Assembly (NCBI RefSeq): GCF_016801775.1
Contig: NZ_CP069004.1
Coordinates: 682,001 to 746,000 of the forward strand
Direction of reading: 5' to 3'
Source of the DNA: Sulfitobacter mediterraneus
GTDB lineage: Bacteria; Pseudomonadota; Alphaproteobacteria; Rhodobacterales; Rhodobacteraceae
Length of the DNA: 64,000 nt
The translations under genes were made by a program, and so were the position numbers. The notes beneath the pieces were generated by a model, which saw only the letters and a program-made list of their open reading frames with translations, was not told where the DNA came from and ran no database searches. This document shows, in pieces, positions 26,255-35,772 of the stretch (position 1 is its first letter; each line of letters begins with the position of its first letter).

Positions 26255-27469
26255 ATGCAGGCGATACTCAAGCTATTGGCAGTGATCTTGGTCACAGCAC
26301 AGGGGGCTTTGGCCCAAGACCTGTCTGCATTGGCACGGGTCAATCCAGAGCAAAGCAAGGTTGAAGAGGGCTGGTTTGGCAAGACCACGCTGACCCTCGG
26401 CCTCAGCCAAGGTGTGCCGTTTCGGGTGTTTCTTCTGAATGATCCGGCGCGGCTTGTTGTCGATTTTCGTGAGGTCGATTGGACCGGCCTGAACGCCGAT
26501 AGTCTGCTTCCCGAACCGGGGGCAATTTCGGAGATCCGCTTTGGAACGTTTCAACCCGGCTGGTCGAGGCTTGTGGCTGATCTGGCCGAGCCGATGATCC
26601 CCGATCAGATCGGCATGCCGGTAGACGAGAACAGCGGCACCGCGCAGCTTGAAATCGTTCTGAAAGACGTAACCCCAGACGCCTTTGCCGAGGCCGCAGG
26701 GGTGCCGATTGATCCATCCTGGACGATGTCGCTGTCCCCCAAAAAGCCGATAACAAAACGCGATGATGGCCGTTTTGTTGTGGCGCTGGACCCCGGTCAC
26801 GGCGGCATTGATCCGGGCGCACAAACGGACGGGGTGGACGAAAAAGACCTCATGCTGCGTTTTGCCCTGTCGCTGAGCGAAGTGTTGCAGCGCAGCGGAG
26901 TGGACGTGGTGTTGACCCGGTCCGAAGATGTATTCGTGGCGCTGGAAACCCGCGTGGCGATTGCCCATCAGGCACAGGCTGACTTGTTTATTTCGCTGCA
27001 CGCGGACAGCCTGACCCAGGGCGGGGCCAAGGGCGCGACGATCTATACCCTGTCGGAAGAGGCCAGCGATGCGGCGACCGCCCATCTTGCCGCACGGCAC
27101 AACCGGTCTGATATCATTGCAGGCGTTGATCTGACCGGATCAGACGATCAGGTGGCGGGTATTCTGCTGGATCTGGCGCGGCAGGAGACAGAGCCGCGCT
27201 CTGCCGCATTGGCAAGAATCCTGGCTGAAGGCATGGCGCAGGCCGGCGGCCCGATGAACCGCCGCCCGCTGCGCAACGCCGGTTTTTCAGTGCTCAAATC
27301 CGCAGATATTCCGTCGGTTCTGGTCGAGATCGGCTTTCTCAGTTCCAAGCGGGATCTCAACAATCTGCGTGATCCGATCTGGCGTGCGGTCATGGTCAAT
27401 GCGATGGCAGATGCGATATTGGCGTGGCGCGATCAGGACGAAGCCCGCAAGCCTCTGATACGGCAATAA
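26255..27469 (+). CDS. N-acetylmuramoyl-L-alanine amidase with AMIN domain (AmiC type)
   Basis: A 404-residue periplasmic peptidoglycan hydrolase used in daughter-cell separation. A signal peptide (MQAILKLLAVILVTAQGALAQ) is followed by an AMIN domain (about 40-140) that targets septal wall. The Amidase_3 domain has zinc ligands in VALDPGHGGIDPGA (His), the conserved Glu of GVDEKDLML, ISLHADS (His) and the catalytic Glu in LVEIGFLS. I prefer the ATG at 26255, with GTGGAG just upstream, over the GTG at 26246. It is followed by PBP1A on the same strand, giving a small cell-wall locus. Confidence 0.94.
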   Translation: MQAILKLLAVILVTAQGALAQDLSALARVNPEQSKVEEGWFGKTTLTLGLSQGVPFRVFLLNDPARLVVDFREVDWTGLNADSLLPEPGAISEIRFGTFQPGWSRLVADLAEPMIPDQIGMPVDENSGTAQLEIVLKDVTPDAFAEAAGVPIDPSWTMSLSPKKPITKRDDGRFVVALDPGHGGIDPGAQTDGVDEKDLMLRFALSLSEVLQRSGVDVVLTRSEDVFVALETRVAIAHQAQADLFISLHADSLTQGGAKGATIYTLSEEASDAATAHLAARHNRSDIIAGVDLTGSDDQVAGILLDLARQETEPRSAALARILAEGMAQAGGPMNRRPLRNAGFSVLKSADIPSVLVEIGFLSSKRDLNNLRDPIWRAVMVNAMADAILAWRDQDEARKPLIRQ

Positions 27470-27610
27470 GAAATATCCCGCAGGCGGCAGTTCTGCCCGG
27501 CGCAAGATGGGCAAAGATTGGCCGAACCAGATGCGTTTCGTGTTTTGACCATTGCCGCCTGTCCGCGTATACCGGACCCTACCTCGTTGCCCTGAAAAGG
27601 TTGTTCATTC

Positions 27611-30163
27611 GTGTTCCGTTTCATCCTGTCTTTCTTTGGCGGTATTTTTACCGCGATCACCATGAGCCTTGCTATGGTTGCGCTGTCCATCGGGGCGGTG
27701 TTCTGGATGTACGGGCGTGATCTGCCCAGCCACGAAAGCCTTGCACAATATACCCCGCCAACGATCAGCCGGATCTATTCGGGGCAGGGGCGTTTGATTG
27801 ACGAATTTGCCAAGGAACGGCGGCTGTTTGCCCCGGCCGACACCATCCCGGACCTGATCAAACAGGCGTTTATCTCGGCCGAGGACAAGAATTTTTACCA
27901 GCACGAAGGCTACGATCTGCGCGGTATTGCGGCGGCGGCGATTGATGCGGTGCGCTCGCGCGGGCGCGATGTGCGCGGGGCCTCGACTATCACCCAACAG
28001 GTGATGAAAAACTTCCTGTTGTCCGGCGATCGCCGAGCGGAGCGCAAGATCAAGGAAATCATCCTTGCCGCCCGTCTGGAAGAAACCCTGCCCAAGGAAA
28101 AGATCCTTGAGCTTTACCTGAACGAGATTTTTCTGGGGCAGAACTCCTATGGTGTGGCCGCGGCCAGCCAGACCTATTTCAACAAGACATTGGGCGAACT
28201 GGCCCCCCATGAGGCGGCGTTTCTCGCCTCCTTGCCCAAGGCACCGTCGGATTTTCACCCCGTCCGTCGTAAAGAGCGCCTGCTGTCGCGCCGTAACTTT
28301 GTGCTGCGGGAGATGTTCGAGAACGGATATATTTCTAAGGCCGAATATGAAGCCGAAAAAGCCTTGCCGCTGCGGTCCGTCCAAAATGGTGACTTCGAAA
28401 GCTTCAAGGCTGAACTGCCGCCCCGCGACTATTTCACCGATGAAATTCGCCGCCAGCTGTCTGAGAACTTTGGCGAAGGTGAATTTTTCACCGGTGGTCT
28501 GACCGTGCGTGCGACCATCGACAACGAGATGCAGCCGATCGCGGCCAACGCCTTGCGCCTGCAGTTGGAACAATACGACCGTGGCCGCGGCATCTGGCGC
28601 GGGACGGGCGAAACCCTTCCGGCCGAGGCACTTGAAACCGAAGAAAAGTGGCGTGCCGCATTGGCCGAGCTGCGCGTGCCCCGCGATATCGATCTGGAAG
28701 ATCAATGGTATCCTGCCGTTGTCCTTGAGATTGGCGAAAATGACGCCCGCATTGGCATCGAAGGCGTTGAAGATGACACAGATGGCCATTGGATTCCCGC
28801 CAAGGATGTCCAATGGGCCCGCAAACGGCTCGATGATGGCACATTGGCGAAAAAGGCCCGTGTTGCCGGTGATTTGCTGAGCGTTGGAGACGTGGTTCTG
28901 GTGCGCCGGATGACCGCGGATGACGATGGCAGCTTTATCCGCTGGACGCTGCGTCAGGTGCCACAGGTGCAGGGCGGTTTTGTCGCCATGGACGCGGACA
29001 CCGGGCGCGTGATCGCAATGCAGGGCGGCTTTTCCTATCAGTCTTCGGTGTTCAACCGGGCCACGCAAGCCCGCCGCCAGCCCGGCTCAAGCTTCAAACC
29101 CTTTGTCTATGCCTCCGCGCTCGACAGTGGCTATAGCCCGGCCACCATCGTTGTGGATGCGCCGATTGAGATTGACACCCCACAGGGGGTTTGGCGGCCC
29201 AAGAACGCCTCGCATAAATTTTACGGACCAACGCCCCTGCGCACCGGCATCGAACAATCGCGGAACCTGATGACCATCCGACTGGCCCAGGAGGTCGGCA
29301 TGGATGTGGTGGGCAGCTATGCCGAACGATTTGGCGTCTATGATGACCTCTCGCCGGTGCTGGCCAATGCGCTGGGATCGCAGGAAACCACGCTATTCCA
29401 GATGGTCTCGGCCTATGCGATGTTTGCCAATGGCGGCGAACGGGTGCAGCCCACGCTGGTGGACCGGGTTCAGGACCGCTACGGGCGCACTGTCTACCAG
29501 CATGACCAACGCCTGTGTAACGATTGCAAACAGGTCAGTCTGGCACCGGGGCAGGCACCGAGGGTGATCTCAAACCGCGAACGGGTGATGGACCCGGTGA
29601 CAGCCTATCAGCTGACCTCGATGATGCGCGGCGTTGTCGAACGGGGCACCGCACGCAAGGCGATCAACCTGCCAGTGCCCATCGCAGGCAAGACCGGCAC
29701 AACCAATGATGAAAAGGACGCCTGGTTTGTCGGCTTTTCCTCCAACATCGTGGCGGGATGTTACATCGGCTTTGACACGCCGCGTGCCATGGGCCGCGGG
29801 TCCGGGGGCGGGGCGCTTTGCGCGCCGGTGTTCCAACGCTTTATGTCTCAGGCCATCAAGAAATACGGCGGCGGCGATTTCAAAGTCCCCGAAAACTGTG
29901 TGTTCATCAACATCGACCGCTTTACCGGTGCACGGCTCAGCGATGGGGCATCGGGGAACAATGTTGTCTCTGAATGTTTCCGCGATGGCGAAGAGCCGAT
30001 CTTTGGCATCACCTTCGATGGTGGCTTTGCCATGGGCGGTGATTTGCCATTGGTCGAGGAACTGGGCGGCGGCGGGCGTCAGGTGACCACCTCAACCGGC
30101 AAGAAGGCCGTGGTCGGCCCCAAGGCCACCTTTGGGACATTGTCCTCGGGCGGTCTTTATTAA
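27611..30163 (+). CDS. Penicillin-binding protein 1A (bifunctional transglycosylase/transpeptidase)
   Basis: An 850-residue bitopic class A PBP that polymerises and cross-links peptidoglycan. An N-terminal membrane segment lies at about 8-32. The GT51 domain (about 50-235) carries ISAEDKNFYQHEGYDLRG (catalytic Glu), TITQQVMKNFLL and KEKILELYLNEIFLG. An OB-like insert precedes the transpeptidase. The transpeptidase has PGSSFKPF (SxxK Ser), a following SRN-type motif in EQSRNLMTIR, and KTGTTNDEKDAWFVG (KTG). The start is GTG at 27611 with AAAAGG about 15 nt upstream, so the exact start is a little uncertain. It follows the amidase gene by 141 bp. Confidence 0.95.
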   Translation: MFRFILSFFGGIFTAITMSLAMVALSIGAVFWMYGRDLPSHESLAQYTPPTISRIYSGQGRLIDEFAKERRLFAPADTIPDLIKQAFISAEDKNFYQHEGYDLRGIAAAAIDAVRSRGRDVRGASTITQQVMKNFLLSGDRRAERKIKEIILAARLEETLPKEKILELYLNEIFLGQNSYGVAAASQTYFNKTLGELAPHEAAFLASLPKAPSDFHPVRRKERLLSRRNFVLREMFENGYISKAEYEAEKALPLRSVQNGDFESFKAELPPRDYFTDEIRRQLSENFGEGEFFTGGLTVRATIDNEMQPIAANALRLQLEQYDRGRGIWRGTGETLPAEALETEEKWRAALAELRVPRDIDLEDQWYPAVVLEIGENDARIGIEGVEDDTDGHWIPAKDVQWARKRLDDGTLAKKARVAGDLLSVGDVVLVRRMTADDDGSFIRWTLRQVPQVQGGFVAMDADTGRVIAMQGGFSYQSSVFNRATQARRQPGSSFKPFVYASALDSGYSPATIVVDAPIEIDTPQGVWRPKNASHKFYGPTPLRTGIEQSRNLMTIRLAQEVGMDVVGSYAERFGVYDDLSPVLANALGSQETTLFQMVSAYAMFANGGERVQPTLVDRVQDRYGRTVYQHDQRLCNDCKQVSLAPGQAPRVISNRERVMDPVTAYQLTSMMRGVVERGTARKAINLPVPIAGKTGTTNDEKDAWFVGFSSNIVAGCYIGFDTPRAMGRGSGGGALCAPVFQRFMSQAIKKYGGGDFKVPENCVFINIDRFTGARLSDGASGNNVVSECFRDGEEPIFGITFDGGFAMGGDLPLVEELGGGGRQVTTSTGKKAVVGPKATFGTLSSGGLY

Positions 30164-30252
30164 CCAAACAGGTCAGGGAAAACCGCCCTGCGGCTTGCTG
30201 CGCCGCGCGGGCTGGTTTATCTCGTCTTGAACCCAGATGAAGGCAGGCACCC

Positions 30253-31377
30253 ATGCGCGCAGAAGCACAGAATACGGCAGATCAGATCGGGAAATCCCTG
30301 GAACTGCTGGCGCAGCGTTTGAACGTTGAAACCGCCCAGCACCGGCTGGAGGAATTTAACGCACGCGTCGAGGATCCGAACCTGTGGGACGATCCGGATG
30401 CGGCGCAAAAACTGATGCGTGACAGGCAGATGCTGGTGGATGCCATCGACACCTATGAGGGCATCAAGCAAGAGCTGGCCGATAACATCGAGCTGATCGA
30501 ACTGGGCGAGATGGAAGAGGATGACGAGGTTGTCGCCGATGCCGAAGCGGCACTGAAGGCGCTGGCCGAAAAGGCCGCCCAGAAAGAGCTTGAAGCCTTG
30601 CTGGACGGCGAGGCCGACGGCAATGATACTTTCCTTGAAATCAACTCCGGCGCGGGCGGCACCGAAAGCTGTGACTGGGCCAGCATGCTGGCGCGGATGT
30701 ATGTCCGCTGGGCCGAGAAAAAGGGTTATAAGGTTGAGCTGCAGTCCGAAAGCGCGGGCGAAGAGGCGGGGATCAAATCCGCGACCTACAAGATCAGCGG
30801 ACCGAACGCCTATGGCTGGCTGAAGTCCGAAAGCGGGGTACACCGGTTGGTACGGATCAGCCCGTTTGACTCCGCTGCCAAACGTCACACCTCCTTTACC
30901 TCTGTCGGGGTTTATCCGGTGGTCGATGACAACATCGAGATCGAAGTAAACCCCGCAGACATCCGCATTGATACCTACCGGTCGTCGGGTGCGGGCGGCC
31001 AGCACGTGAACACCACTGATTCCGCCGTGCGGATCACCCACGCGCCCACCGGTATCGTGGTAACTTCCTCGGAAAAGTCCCAGCACCAGAACCGCGATAT
31101 CGCGATGAAAGCACTGAAAAGCCGCCTCTATCAGATGGAGCTGGACCGCCGGAATGCCGCGGTGAACGAGATGCATGAAAACAAGGGCGATGCGGGCTGG
31201 GGCAATCAGATCCGGTCTTACGTGTTGCAGCCCTATCAAATGGTCAAAGACCTGCGCACCAACTACGAGACCTCCGACACAAAGGGGGTGTTGGACGGTG
31301 ATCTGGACGGGCTGATGGGGGCGACACTGGCACTGGCCGTAAGCGGCAAAAGCCGGGCCGAAGCGCAGGGCGACTGA
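30253..31377 (+). CDS. prfB: Peptide chain release factor 2
   Basis: A 374-residue RF2 that recognises UGA and UAA and triggers peptide release. The stop-recognition motif is SPF in [15 protein letters not shown], and the catalytic GGQ is in [15 protein letters not shown]. The reading frame is continuous from the ATG at 30253: there is no internal UGA or frameshift site at the position where E. coli prfB has its autoregulatory +1 shift, so feedback control by frameshifting is absent here. A purine-rich GATGAAGGCAGG precedes the ATG. It follows the PBP1A gene by 89 bp. Confidence 0.97.
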   Translation: MRAEAQNTADQIGKSLELLAQRLNVETAQHRLEEFNARVEDPNLWDDPDAAQKLMRDRQMLVDAIDTYEGIKQELADNIELIELGEMEEDDEVVADAEAALKALAEKAAQKELEALLDGEADGNDTFLEINSGAGGTESCDWASMLARMYVRWAEKKGYKVELQSESAGEEAGIKSATYKISGPNAYGWLKSESGVHRLVRISPFDSAAKRHTSFTSVGVYPVVDDNIEIEVNPADIRIDTYRSSGAGGQHVNTTDSAVRITHAPTGIVVTSSEKSQHQNRDIAMKALKSRLYQMELDRRNAAVNEMHENKGDAGWGNQIRSYVLQPYQMVKDLRTNYETSDTKGVLDGDLDGLMGATLALAVSGKSRAEAQGD

Positions 31378-31383
31378 GCGGTT

Positions 31384-31447
31384 TCGGGGGCTTTGCCCCC
31401 ATCGCGGCAGGCCGCGATTCCCCCAGAATATTTTGAGCCAGAAAGAA
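31384..31447 (+). repeat. Roseobacter-type GC hairpin plus CCCCCAGAATATTT tag, copy 1
   Basis: GGGGGC/GCCCCC and CGCGGC/GCCGCG-type stems are followed by CCCCCAGAATATTTTGAGCC and then AGAAAG, between prfB and the amidase gene. The same arrangement recurs at 46312-46374. It may serve as the prfB terminator. Confidence 0.65.
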
Positions 31448-31488
31448 ATGGGATTGCGCAGCGGCCGCAGTCTTGGTCTCATCACTCC

Positions 31489-32898
31489 ATGGATATTTTG
31501 GAACTGGGTGCGCTGGAGCTGTCTTCTGCGCTTGAGCGGCGTGATGTATCGGCGCGTGAGGTGATGCAGGCCACGCTTGATCGTATTGCGGCTGTGAACG
31601 GGACGGTGAATGCCATCGTATCGCTGCGCGATTCTGATCAGCTGCTGGCGGAGGCAGAAGCGGCGGATGCTGCGCCGCGGGGCGGCTGGATGCATGGTAT
31701 GCCGATTGCAATCAAGGATCTGGCCAATGCGGCGGGATTTCCGACCTCGCAGGGTTCGCCCATTTTTGCCGGGCAGATGGCCGTGCAGGATGATCTTCCG
31801 GTGGCGCGGATCAGGGCGGCAGGTGCGATTGTGATTGGTAAAACCAACACGCCCGAGTTCGGTCTTGGCTCGCACACCTACAATCCGGTGCATGGCGCCA
31901 CCACCAACCCTTATGATCCGGCGCGGTCCTCTGGCGGATCGTCGGGCGGTGCGGCGGCGGCACTGGCCACCCGCACGTTGGCCGTTGCGGATGGGTCAGA
32001 CATGATGGGATCGCTGCGCAATCCGGCGGGGTGGAACAACGTATATGGCATGCGCCCCGGTTGGGGCAGTGTGCCGGGGGAGCCGGCGGGCGATGTTTTC
32101 CTGCACCAGTTGGCGACCGCAGGACCAATGGCGCGCAGCCCTGCGGATCTCGCGGCCTTGCTGGACACGATGGCGGGGGCTGATCCCCGCCTGCCGCTGA
32201 GCCAGGATCAGGCCGCGACCCTGCCACAGATGGCCGAAGCCCTGCCGCCGCAGCGGATTGCATGGCTTGGCGATTGGGACGGGGCGCTGCCCTTCGAGGA
32301 CGGACTCCTGGACCTCAGTGCAGAAGCAGTGGCACAGCTGGGCAATCTGGGCCACGAGATCACGCCACTGGCCGCGCCGTTCAACGCCAATGCGATCTGG
32401 GACAGCTGGATCACCCTGCGGTCCTTTGCGGTGGCAGGCGGGGCGCGGGCGCTTCATGAAAACCCCGACACCCGCGCCATGCTCAAACCCGCCGCAATCT
32501 GGGAGATCGAGCGCGGAATGGGCCTGAGCGCGATGCAGGTGCAACAGGCCAGTGAGCTGCGATCTGACTGGTTCCGCGCAGCAGTCGCGCTTTTTGACAG
32601 TTTCGATGTGCTGGTCCTGCCCTCGGCGCAAATCTGGCCGTTTGACGTGACGCTGGACTACCCCAGAGAGATCGCAGGCATCACGATGGACACTTACCAC
32701 CGCTGGATGCAGGTGGTGATCCCGGCCAGCTTGCTGGGCCTGCCTGTGGTCAATATTCCTGCCGGATTTGGACAGAATGGCTTGCCAGCCGGGCTGCAAC
32801 TGATCGGGCCAAGGGGGAGCGACGCAAGGCTTTTGCAGCTGGCGCAGCAGTGGCATGAGGCAACCCGTTGGCCACAGCAACGCCCGCCCGCTATCTAA
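31489..32898 (+). CDS. Amidase signature-family enzyme
   Basis: A 469-residue amidase signature hydrolase with a Ser-cisSer-Lys triad: Lys in PIAIKDLANAAGF, the glycine/serine-rich signature SSGGSSGGAAAALA with the cis-Ser, and nucleophilic Ser in VADGSDMMGSLRNPA. Related enzymes hydrolyse aliphatic or aryl amides, or act as GatA. It is not GatA, since no gatB/C are nearby and the C-terminus differs. The ATG at 31489 gives the family start; a longer frame upstream runs through the repeat tag. It converges on the 80-residue gene with an 8-nt overlap. Confidence 0.9.
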   Translation: MDILELGALELSSALERRDVSAREVMQATLDRIAAVNGTVNAIVSLRDSDQLLAEAEAADAAPRGGWMHGMPIAIKDLANAAGFPTSQGSPIFAGQMAVQDDLPVARIRAAGAIVIGKTNTPEFGLGSHTYNPVHGATTNPYDPARSSGGSSGGAAAALATRTLAVADGSDMMGSLRNPAGWNNVYGMRPGWGSVPGEPAGDVFLHQLATAGPMARSPADLAALLDTMAGADPRLPLSQDQAATLPQMAEALPPQRIAWLGDWDGALPFEDGLLDLSAEAVAQLGNLGHEITPLAAPFNANAIWDSWITLRSFAVAGGARALHENPDTRAMLKPAAIWEIERGMGLSAMQVQQASELRSDWFRAAVALFDSFDVLVLPSAQIWPFDVTLDYPREIAGITMDTYHRWMQVVIPASLLGLPVVNIPAGFGQNGLPAGLQLIGPRGSDARLLQLAQQWHEATRWPQQRPPAI

Positions 32899-33133
32899 GC
32901 GGCGGATTGGGCGCGGGCAGGGGGCTTTCGCGGCCCATATCGATCAGGCGCTGGCGCAATGCGTCCGTGTCAGGATGCCCGATTTCCATCGCAAAAACAT
33001 GCGCATGGGTCAGGTAAAAAGCGGCCTGCTCTGTGTTGTTCGCCACTTCGGCAGCCTGCGCATACAACGCAACCAAAGCCGAATTATCGCCAGCGGCATG
33101 CGCCGCCAGCAGATCACGATCCAGATCCGTCAT
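32891..33133 (-). CDS. Small hypothetical protein coupled to Rieske oxygenase
   Basis: An 80-residue soluble protein, mostly helical (LLAAHAAGDNSALVALYAQAAEVANNTEQAAFYLTHAHVFA), resembling a pair of TPR/SEL1-like helices. Its ATG overlaps the oxygenase stop (ATGA at 33130-33133), so translation is coupled. I do not recognise the family. The context suggests an accessory or assembly factor for the Rieske enzyme, which is inference only. Confidence 0.72.
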   Translation of the reverse strand: MTDLDRDLLAAHAAGDNSALVALYAQAAEVANNTEQAAFYLTHAHVFAMEIGHPDTDALRQRLIDMGRESPLPAPNPPLR

Positions 33134-34290
33134 TCCGCCGCTTGCGGCGCGGCGCGGTGCCGCTCAAGCTGGCTGGCGACCCAATCGTGGAACATATGGG
33201 TCGGGCCGTCCATTGCCGGAGAGAACCGCCCACCATCAAAGCCGGGCCCGTGCCGCCCGCGTTGCATGCCTTCAACGACAAAGACATCCTCGGCAAAGAC
33301 CTGTTTCCATTGCTCGGTGTTGCGGGCCCGCAAATCGGGGTCGGTCTGGGCGGCAGAGTAGTAAAGATGAATGTTCTCGACCGTTTTTTCAGGCCCCTCG
33401 GGCACCAGCACGATAGCAAAGGTATGGTCTCGGTGGACGCCCAGCAGCACGTTTGGGTAGACGGTGATGTATTCTGCGGCCGTGTCCCATTTATCTGACA
33501 GATTTTCAAAGTCGGGGAAGGTTTTTCCGTCCTCGCCCGTCAACTGGCGATAGACCAGGGTGCCCTGACCAGAAAACCGCCCCTGCGCCTCGATGTGGTA
33601 ATGATCTTCAAGCCGGGAATAGCTGTTGAGCCCCGGATGCACCCAAGGCAGGTGATAGCTTTCACAGTAGTTTTCGACGGCCAGTTTCCAGTTGCAGTTG
33701 ACCTCAAGTTGAAACGCGCTGTCTGCGCCGCCATGAAAGAGCGGCTTGTCAAATTCCGACCACCGCGCCAGCAGATCGCTGTGGGCATTCTCAAACGCCG
33801 GGGCGGTGCCGGAGACATTGATGAAAATGACATCCATCCAGATGTGACTGCGGATCTCGATCAGGCCCAGCAGGGCGCGATCAATACCGTCGTGGGTATT
33901 TTGCCCCGGTCCACCCACATGCGGGGTGCTGACCAGACGGCCATCGGTGGAATAGCACCAACTGTGATAGGGGCAGCGGATGGCCCCTTCGATCTTGCGC
34001 GGCTCTTCCACAAGGATCATGCCCCGATGGCGACAGGTGTTCTGGAACACGCGCACATGGCCCTGTTTGTCGCGTACAACCAGCAAAGGCATGTTCAGGA
34101 AGGTGACGGGCAGGGCATCGCCGACCTCGGGCACATCGGCGGCGACCGCAAGACCTGCCCAATTGTCGAAGAGCACAGCCTGCTTTTCTTCTGCAAAGAT
34201 ACCGGCATCGATATAGTGGCCATTGGGCAGGCCATTGGCCGTTTCAATGGGACGGCGCACATTACTCAGATCGGTGGTCGGATGGTCCAT
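33130..34290 (-). CDS. Rieske non-heme iron oxygenase, alpha subunit type
   Basis: A 386-residue ring-hydroxylating-type oxygenase. The Rieske [2Fe-2S] ligands are CRHRG and CPYHSW (C-x-H...C-x2-H, about 85-108). The C-terminal SRPBCC catalytic domain carries the mononuclear iron site: NYCESYHLPWVHPGL supplies two His, and a distal Asp is expected. Substrates of this group include aromatics and quaternary amines (glycine betaine, carnitine, choline). No reductase or ferredoxin gene is adjacent, so the electron donor is elsewhere. A perfect AGGAGG precedes the ATG at 34290. Upstream on the same strand is an XRE-type regulator. Confidence 0.9.
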   Translation of the reverse strand: MDHPTTDLSNVRRPIETANGLPNGHYIDAGIFAEEKQAVLFDNWAGLAVAADVPEVGDALPVTFLNMPLLVVRDKQGHVRVFQNTCRHRGMILVEEPRKIEGAIRCPYHSWCYSTDGRLVSTPHVGGPGQNTHDGIDRALLGLIEIRSHIWMDVIFINVSGTAPAFENAHSDLLARWSEFDKPLFHGGADSAFQLEVNCNWKLAVENYCESYHLPWVHPGLNSYSRLEDHYHIEAQGRFSGQGTLVYRQLTGEDGKTFPDFENLSDKWDTAAEYITVYPNVLLGVHRDHTFAIVLVPEGPEKTVENIHLYYSAAQTDPDLRARNTEQWKQVFAEDVFVVEGMQRGRHGPGFDGGRFSPAMDGPTHMFHDWVASQLERHRAAPQAAE

Positions 34291-34385
34291 GATGCTTCCT
34301 CCTGTTGGACACAAGAGTACCACGGCGCCAATCGCCGCTAAAATTCACAAACGACCCGAGTTGTTCTCTGGCGACATATGTCGGT

Positions 34386-35213
34386 TTAGGAAAAGGGTTC
34401 GTCGGGGCGGAGCAGACGGCGTTGGAACGGGCTCAGATCTTCGACCTTGCAAAAGCCTGCCTCACGGCGGGCTTTGAGGCCGTTTCGGAACTCGGTCCCG
34501 AGGTAGTCATAGACCAGCCGCGTCGCGCGCGTGCCGATAGCGTCCTCGCCCACCGTGCGGGTGACATAGCCGACCCAAAAGTTGTTCTCGAATGACGCGA
34601 CCCGCGTGAGATAGTTGAAAGAGGATGTCATGGCATTGCGCCGCGCGGCAAAGATCGCGATGCCGTTTTCCTGACGGAATACCAACCCGCCAAAGACCCG
34701 CGTTCGCGGATGGGTTGGCAAATCCTGCGTTCGCATCGCCGCTGTTGTCTCATAGCCCCTCAGGCTGGTCTGGGAGCCCTGACGGGAGATGTGCAGCAGG
34801 CCGGTTACAAAGTCATCCGGGTTGATGAAGCTGCGCCGGGCAAAGCGGTAGAAACCCGATGGAAACAGGTCTTCCGATACAGTTGAGGATTGCAGCCCCA
34901 GAAAATCGGTCAAAACGCCATTGGCGCTGCGCTCTTGTGACAGGCGGATCTCTTCAACAGGTTCCAGCAGGATGCGTGCGTCGATCTCGAAAAACCGGCA
35001 GATTCGGTCCAGAACGTCAGGGCGTGGAAAACTTTCGCCCGCCAGATAGCGGTTGAACTGGGTGCGGTTGATGCCAAGCTGCCGGGTCAGATCGGCGATT
35101 GACGGAAAGTTTTCTGCCAGATGGCGCAGGTTCCGCCCAAAAATGGTGCGCACTTCTGCTGGGGATCGCTTTTCACCTTGACGTGGGGATGCATCTTCTG
35201 ATTGTTTTTGCAA
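34386..35213 (-). CDS. XRE-family transcriptional regulator
   Basis: A cytosolic DNA-binding protein of about 275 residues. An HTH_XRE domain (about 20-90) contains SIADLTRQLGINRTQFNRYLAGESFPRPDVLDRI. The ~170-residue C-terminal region, with FGGLVFRQENGIAIFAARR and VGYVTRTVGEDAIG, looks like a ligand-sensing domain unknown to me. I favour the TTG at 35213 because GGGGAG lies 7 nt upstream; the frame is open further to a GTG at 35315 with no ribosome binding site. It precedes the Rieske gene by 95 bp and may control it. Confidence 0.78.
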   Translation of the reverse strand: MQKQSEDASPRQGEKRSPAEVRTIFGRNLRHLAENFPSIADLTRQLGINRTQFNRYLAGESFPRPDVLDRICRFFEIDARILLEPVEEIRLSQERSANGVLTDFLGLQSSTVSEDLFPSGFYRFARRSFINPDDFVTGLLHISRQGSQTSLRGYETTAAMRTQDLPTHPRTRVFGGLVFRQENGIAIFAARRNAMTSSFNYLTRVASFENNFWVGYVTRTVGEDAIGTRATRLVYDYLGTEFRNGLKARREAGFCKVEDLSPFQRRLLRPDEPFS

Positions 35214-35266
35214 AACACGACTCCCCTGGCTAATCGAAGATCCCACTGCGGATCTGATGCTACTTG

Positions 35267-35282
35267 GCGTCACTGGTGACGC
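35267..35282. promoter_or_regulatory. Palindromic operator candidate upstream of XRE gene
   Basis: GCGTCACTGGTGACGC is a perfect 7-bp inverted repeat with a 2-nt centre, 54 bp upstream of the preferred start. It may be the binding site of the XRE regulator itself. If the regulator started at the upstream GTG this site would be coding, so the call depends on the start. Confidence 0.4.
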
Positions 35283-35407
35283 TATACCGTACCACCTTAT
35301 GGGGTAATCAGACACAAAATGCCAGTATACGTTTCAACTTAGACGCTACAAAAAGCCCCTAGCTTGTTGCTAACTGAATGTTAGTCATAATTTTCGGGGG
35401 CTTATTT

Positions 35408-35758
35408 ATGATAGGAATTGTCTTGTGGAGTGATCCTACGGTCGCCAAAGCTGTGTTCTGGTGCGAGGATCAGGGGGATTTGGCCTATTTTCGCTCAAGC
35501 GATCCGACAAACGACGCCGCCTCGGCCCTTACCGCCGGCGACATGGTCTGTTTTGACGTTTGGACAGATGAAAACATGCGCCGGGCCTCCAACCCGAAAC
35601 TGATTTCGGGCTATGGAAGCTCAGATTTGCCCAACCAGCTCAGGGCGACTGCGGGGCAAATGAAAACCGGCAGGACACGCGCAGGCAGCGCAAAAATCCT
35701 GCCATTTGAAGCAGAACGCACGGCGAAACTCAAAGAGCCCGCCGCGATGGAGGCCTAG
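35408..35758 (+). CDS. Hypothetical protein with N-terminal membrane segment
   Basis: A 116-residue protein with a short hydrophobic start (MIGIVLWSDPTVAKAVFW) that could be a signal anchor, followed by a soluble acidic region with a Cys pair (WCEDQGD, MVCFDVW) and a basic C-terminus. GGGGG at about 8-13 nt before the ATG at 35408 supports this start; an ATG at 35378 is also in frame but lacks a ribosome binding site. No family recognised. It converges with ilvN, 14 bp from its stop. Confidence 0.55.
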   Translation: MIGIVLWSDPTVAKAVFWCEDQGDLAYFRSSDPTNDAASALTAGDMVCFDVWTDENMRRASNPKLISGYGSSDLPNQLRATAGQMKTGRTRAGSAKILPFEAERTAKLKEPAAMEA

Positions 35759-35772
35759 AACAGGCCTGTCAT

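Noticed and set aside
27605..29068. Long minus-strand frame opposite PBP1A (and another at 30217-31893 opposite prfB)
   Set aside because: These are mirror frames of strongly supported genes and lack ribosome binding sites.
30253..31377. Programmed +1 frameshift in prfB
   Set aside because: The gene is a single continuous frame with no internal UGA at the position used in E. coli.
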